This document shows positions 7,000 through 8,783 of a DNA stretch of 8,783 nucleotides, piece by piece; the first letter of the stretch is position 1, and each line of letters starts with the position of its first letter. The translations under genes and the position numbers were made by a program. The stretch spans positions 1 to 8,783 of the forward strand of contig JAIRZX010000609.1 of assembly GCA_031267005.1 (NCBI GenBank), given 5' to 3'. This stretch comes from Deltaproteobacteria bacterium. Its GTDB lineage: Bacteria; Desulfobacterota; Desulfarculia; Adiutricales; Adiutricaceae. The notes beneath the pieces were generated by a model. That model ran no database searches, had not been told where the DNA came from, and saw only the letters and a program-made list of their open reading frames with translations.

Positions 7000-8304
7000 T
7001 TAGCCGCCCGCGCAGTCCTTGCGCGGCCCCACGGCGGGGGCGCACCCGGGCGGGGTCACGAGCGCTACGATGTCGCTGGTTATCCCGCAGTCAATCCGCA
7101 CCATGAACCTCTCGGTCTGCCTCACGACCTCGCGTTCGAGCGCCTCGAGCCTCCCTGCCGCCTCGGCCCCGGCCCCCGCCTCCGGCGGGGAGCCGCCCGC
7201 CCCGGCCGTCTGGCGCTCCACGACCCTGCCCCAGGCGGCCGCGCCCTTCTTGAGGGTCCTCACGGCCGCCTCGAGCGTCTTCTGCAGCCTGCTGCCCGTC
7301 CCGCCCATGATGGAAAAAACGACGTCGTTCTGGAGCTCGCATATCGGTTCCAGATGGCTTTCAAGCCTCATTCCGCCGATGAGCCCGGAGACGGCGTAGT
7401 TCTCGGCCATGAGACGGACCAGGTTTGCTCCCGGACCGGCCCCGTTGTGGTCCTTCAAGGCCGCCTCGGCCGCCTTCAGGGCCCTCTCGAAGAAGCGCGC
7501 CACAAGAAGGGCGGTCGTCGGGAGATCAGCCTCCGGGGGCCGTCCCCCGCGGGGGGGACTGGCCTTCTGACGGCCCTTCCCAGCCGCCGGGACGCCCGGC
7601 CCGGCCTTCCCGCCCCCTGTCCCGGAACCGCCGGCGCCCTTTCCCAGGTCGCCGGCGGCGGGGGCGGCACTGCCGCCGCCCGGCCGATCCCCGGATGCCG
7701 TGCCCGACCCGGCGACCGCCACCGTGCCGCCCGGCACCGTCTTTGCCAGGGACAGGAGCGCGCTCTCCAGGGTCCTGAAGCGGCTCTCCGGGCACGGGGC
7801 GCCCTCCCGGAGGACCCGGCCCCCTGCCTCCGCCTCGGCCGAGAGGGACTCGACCGTGCCCCTGAAGAACTCCCCGTCCGTCCGGAGGATCCCGAGCGCC
7901 TTGTCCAGCACTTCAACTATGACCGGATTCGCCCTGGTGATGGGCAACACGAAGCTGTCCATCAGGCGCCTCACCCGCTCCTCCCGCTCAACGTGCTCCA
8001 GGGCTCCGAGCAGGCCCGCCAGCGTCCCTAGCTCGTCTTGGAACGCGTCGAGGCGTCTGTCCAGTTTCGGATCGGGAATGTAGCGGGCAGCCCACGCGCG
8101 GTCGTCCGCAGGCTCGGGAATCCCCGAGGCATACTCCATGGCGTGCTCGCCCGTCTTGACGCACCGCCGGTAGAAGCGGCCGGCCAGGTGCGCCGTGACC
8201 ATGACATCCTTCACCCTGGACTGCCTGATTCCCTTCTCCCTGTCCTTCTGCGGCACCCCTATGAGACCGAAGGTACCGGAACTGTCAAATTTTTTGCGGA
8301 ACAT
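7000..8304 (-). CDS. unrecognised 434-residue protein built of two homologous helical halves
   Basis: I do not recognise this family. I place the start at the ATG 8304-8302 (MFRKKFDSSG) because AGGAGG lies five bases upstream and the decayed paralogue aligns from this point; the frame is open upstream to 8460 but without support. No signal peptide or membrane segment is visible, so the product is probably cytoplasmic. Residues 33-196 and 260-415 look like duplicated domains. DVMVTAHLAGRFYRR (33-47) matches DLPTTALLVARFFER (260-274), and EVLDKALGILRTDGEFFRG (131-149) matches KTLEAAVRTLKKGAAAWGR (342-360). Both are predicted helical. The halves are joined by a Gly/Ala/Pro-rich linker (about 197-258), and a shorter such stretch lies at about 367-384. 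A degenerate copy of the first half follows downstream at 6078-6847. Function is unknown. Its gene converges on the TPR gene, which does not by itself show a link. Confidence 0.85.
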   Translation of the reverse strand: MFRKKFDSSGTFGLIGVPQKDREKGIRQSRVKDVMVTAHLAGRFYRRCVKTGEHAMEYASGIPEPADDRAWAARYIPDPKLDRRLDAFQDELGTLAGLLGALEHVEREERVRRLMDSFVLPITRANPVIVEVLDKALGILRTDGEFFRGTVESLSAEAEAGGRVLREGAPCPESRFRTLESALLSLAKTVPGGTVAVAGSGTASGDRPGGGSAAPAAGDLGKGAGGSGTGGGKAGPGVPAAGKGRQKASPPRGGRPPEADLPTTALLVARFFERALKAAEAALKDHNGAGPGANLVRLMAENYAVSGLIGGMRLESHLEPICELQNDVVFSIMGGTGSRLQKTLEAAVRTLKKGAAAWGRVVERQTAGAGGSPPEAGAGAEAAGRLEALEREVVRQTERFMVRIDCGITSDIVALVTPPGCAPAVGPRKDCAGG

Positions 8305-8344
8305 GTCACCCTCCTGCACCGACGGCAAAGAAACTTCGTACTCT

Positions 8345-8373
8345 ATAATAGCACATCTTGACATGTCTTGACA
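8345..8373 (-). promoter_or_regulatory. extended -10 promoter with direct-repeat operator candidate
   Basis: On the minus strand TGC-TATTAT (8353-8345) forms an extended -10 element 41 bases before the start codon at 8304. The expected -35 position has only a weak match. Immediately upstream, TGTCAAGA occurs twice (8373-8366 and 8363-8356) with a 2-bp gap, a 10-bp period that places both copies on the same face of the helix. The repeats cover the region where a regulator would meet RNA polymerase. Promoter and site are inferred from sequence pattern only. Confidence 0.45.
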
Positions 8374-8528
8374 GAACCCGGCACACAGATTTTGACTGAT
8401 CCCGCGAAAACCCCGGAGTTCCTGCGACATAGCTGACGCCAGGCACCTGGTCGTAACCACGCGTCTTCAAGGTATGGTAGAGGTAGCGAGCTTCCAAAAC
8501 AAGCCTCCCAAGCCATAGGATACTGGAA

Positions 8529-8557
8529 ATCCTACTTTAGAAGGCCAGTTGTGTCAA
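8529..8557 (-). promoter_or_regulatory. upstream sigma70-type promoter
   Basis: On the minus strand a consensus -35 box TTGACA (8557-8552) is followed by a 17-bp spacer and TAGGAT (8534-8529), four of six matches to the -10 consensus. Transcription would start near 8522 and give a leader of about 220 nt to the ATG at 8304. It may act alongside the nearer extended -10 promoter. Confidence 0.4.
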
Positions 8558-8783
8558 TCTAGCCTCCTGCAGGCTCTGCCCCCCCCAGACATGCATTGTT
8601 GTGAAGACCCCAAATTAATAGGGCAATTTCCATGCCAGCCACGCCAGGATACAAGAGGCAGTCACCCTCACTATGGCCCGGATCGATGACATGGCCATTA
8701 GGTCGTGTAACGCGACCAATGCATGCCTGCCGAAATGCGACTATCGTGCCAAGTCAAAAAAATTCCGGAACCCCTGTAACAAG

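Larger units (their letters stand above)
8305..8783. other. upstream non-coding region, lower GC
   Basis: Apart from the two promoter candidates I see no supported gene. GC content falls to near balance here. Visible details are an 8-C tract (8579-8586), a 9-bp inverted repeat CATGCATTG (8590-8598) with CAATGCATG (8717-8725), and a small hairpin GGTCG/CGACC (8701-8717). A plus-strand frame opens at ATG 8673 and runs off the right edge (MARIDDMAIRSCNATNACLP onward, Cys-rich), but it has no good ribosome binding site and is too short to judge. Confidence 0.5.

Noticed and set aside
6841..8031. 396-residue plus-strand frame opposite the helical protein gene
   Set aside because: Low-complexity antisense translation. 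The minus strand has the strong ribosome binding site, internal duplication and paralogue.
8305..8460. 52-residue N-terminal extension of the helical protein
   Set aside because: The decayed paralogue aligns from the ATG at 8304, which has AGGAGG at ideal distance, and the extension overlaps the candidate promoter.
8673..8783. Cys-containing partial frame running off the right edge
   Set aside because: Only 37 codons visible, no good ribosome binding site and no recognisable motif.

Overview
The window is GC-rich bacterial DNA with a signal-peptide-bearing repeat protein, good Shine-Dalgarno sites and sigma70-like promoters, which suggests a Gram-negative bacterium with a large, repeat-rich genome. 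I cannot name the lineage from sequence alone. Coding density is low and two of the four recognisable genes are decayed, so this is an eroding accessory region rather than a housekeeping operon. Some frameshifts could be assembly errors in GC-rich homopolymers, but their number, plus a lost start codon, argues for real decay.

Layout. Positions 1-1700 (+) hold the 3' part of a broken gene for a kinesin-light-chain-type TPR protein (42-residue repeats with LGxGHPxTL motifs), ending in a 37-bp tandem repeat. Positions 1701-2356 are non-coding and carry a consensus-like promoter (TTGACG-N17-GATAAT), a long leader and two abutting palindromes. Positions 2357-5626 (+) encode a large paralogue: an exported protein with about ten TPR units. 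It is followed by the sequence that normally precedes a CHAT (caspase-like) protease domain, but the frame ends at a run of seven G just as the first CHAT-like strand begins. A -1 frame continues that strand for 18 codons and then stops, and no CHAT domain follows.

Positions 5671-6077 are a convergent intergenic region with an AT-rich island. Positions 6078-6847 (-) hold a degenerate, truncated copy of the next gene. Positions 7000-8304 (-) encode a 434-residue protein of no family I recognise, made of two homologous helical halves joined by a Gly/Ala/Pro-rich linker. It has an excellent ribosome binding site and two candidate promoters, one overlapping a direct repeat (TGTCAAGA twice, 10-bp period). 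Positions 8305-8783 are mostly non-coding leader and upstream sequence.

The region is therefore two convergent paralogue pairs, each with one copy largely open and one decayed. In the TPR pair the upstream copy is broken; in the helical pair the downstream copy is broken. TPR-CHAT proteins act elsewhere as repeat-sensed proteases in conflict and cell-death systems. Whether the unknown helical protein is functionally linked to the TPR protein is only a guess from proximity.
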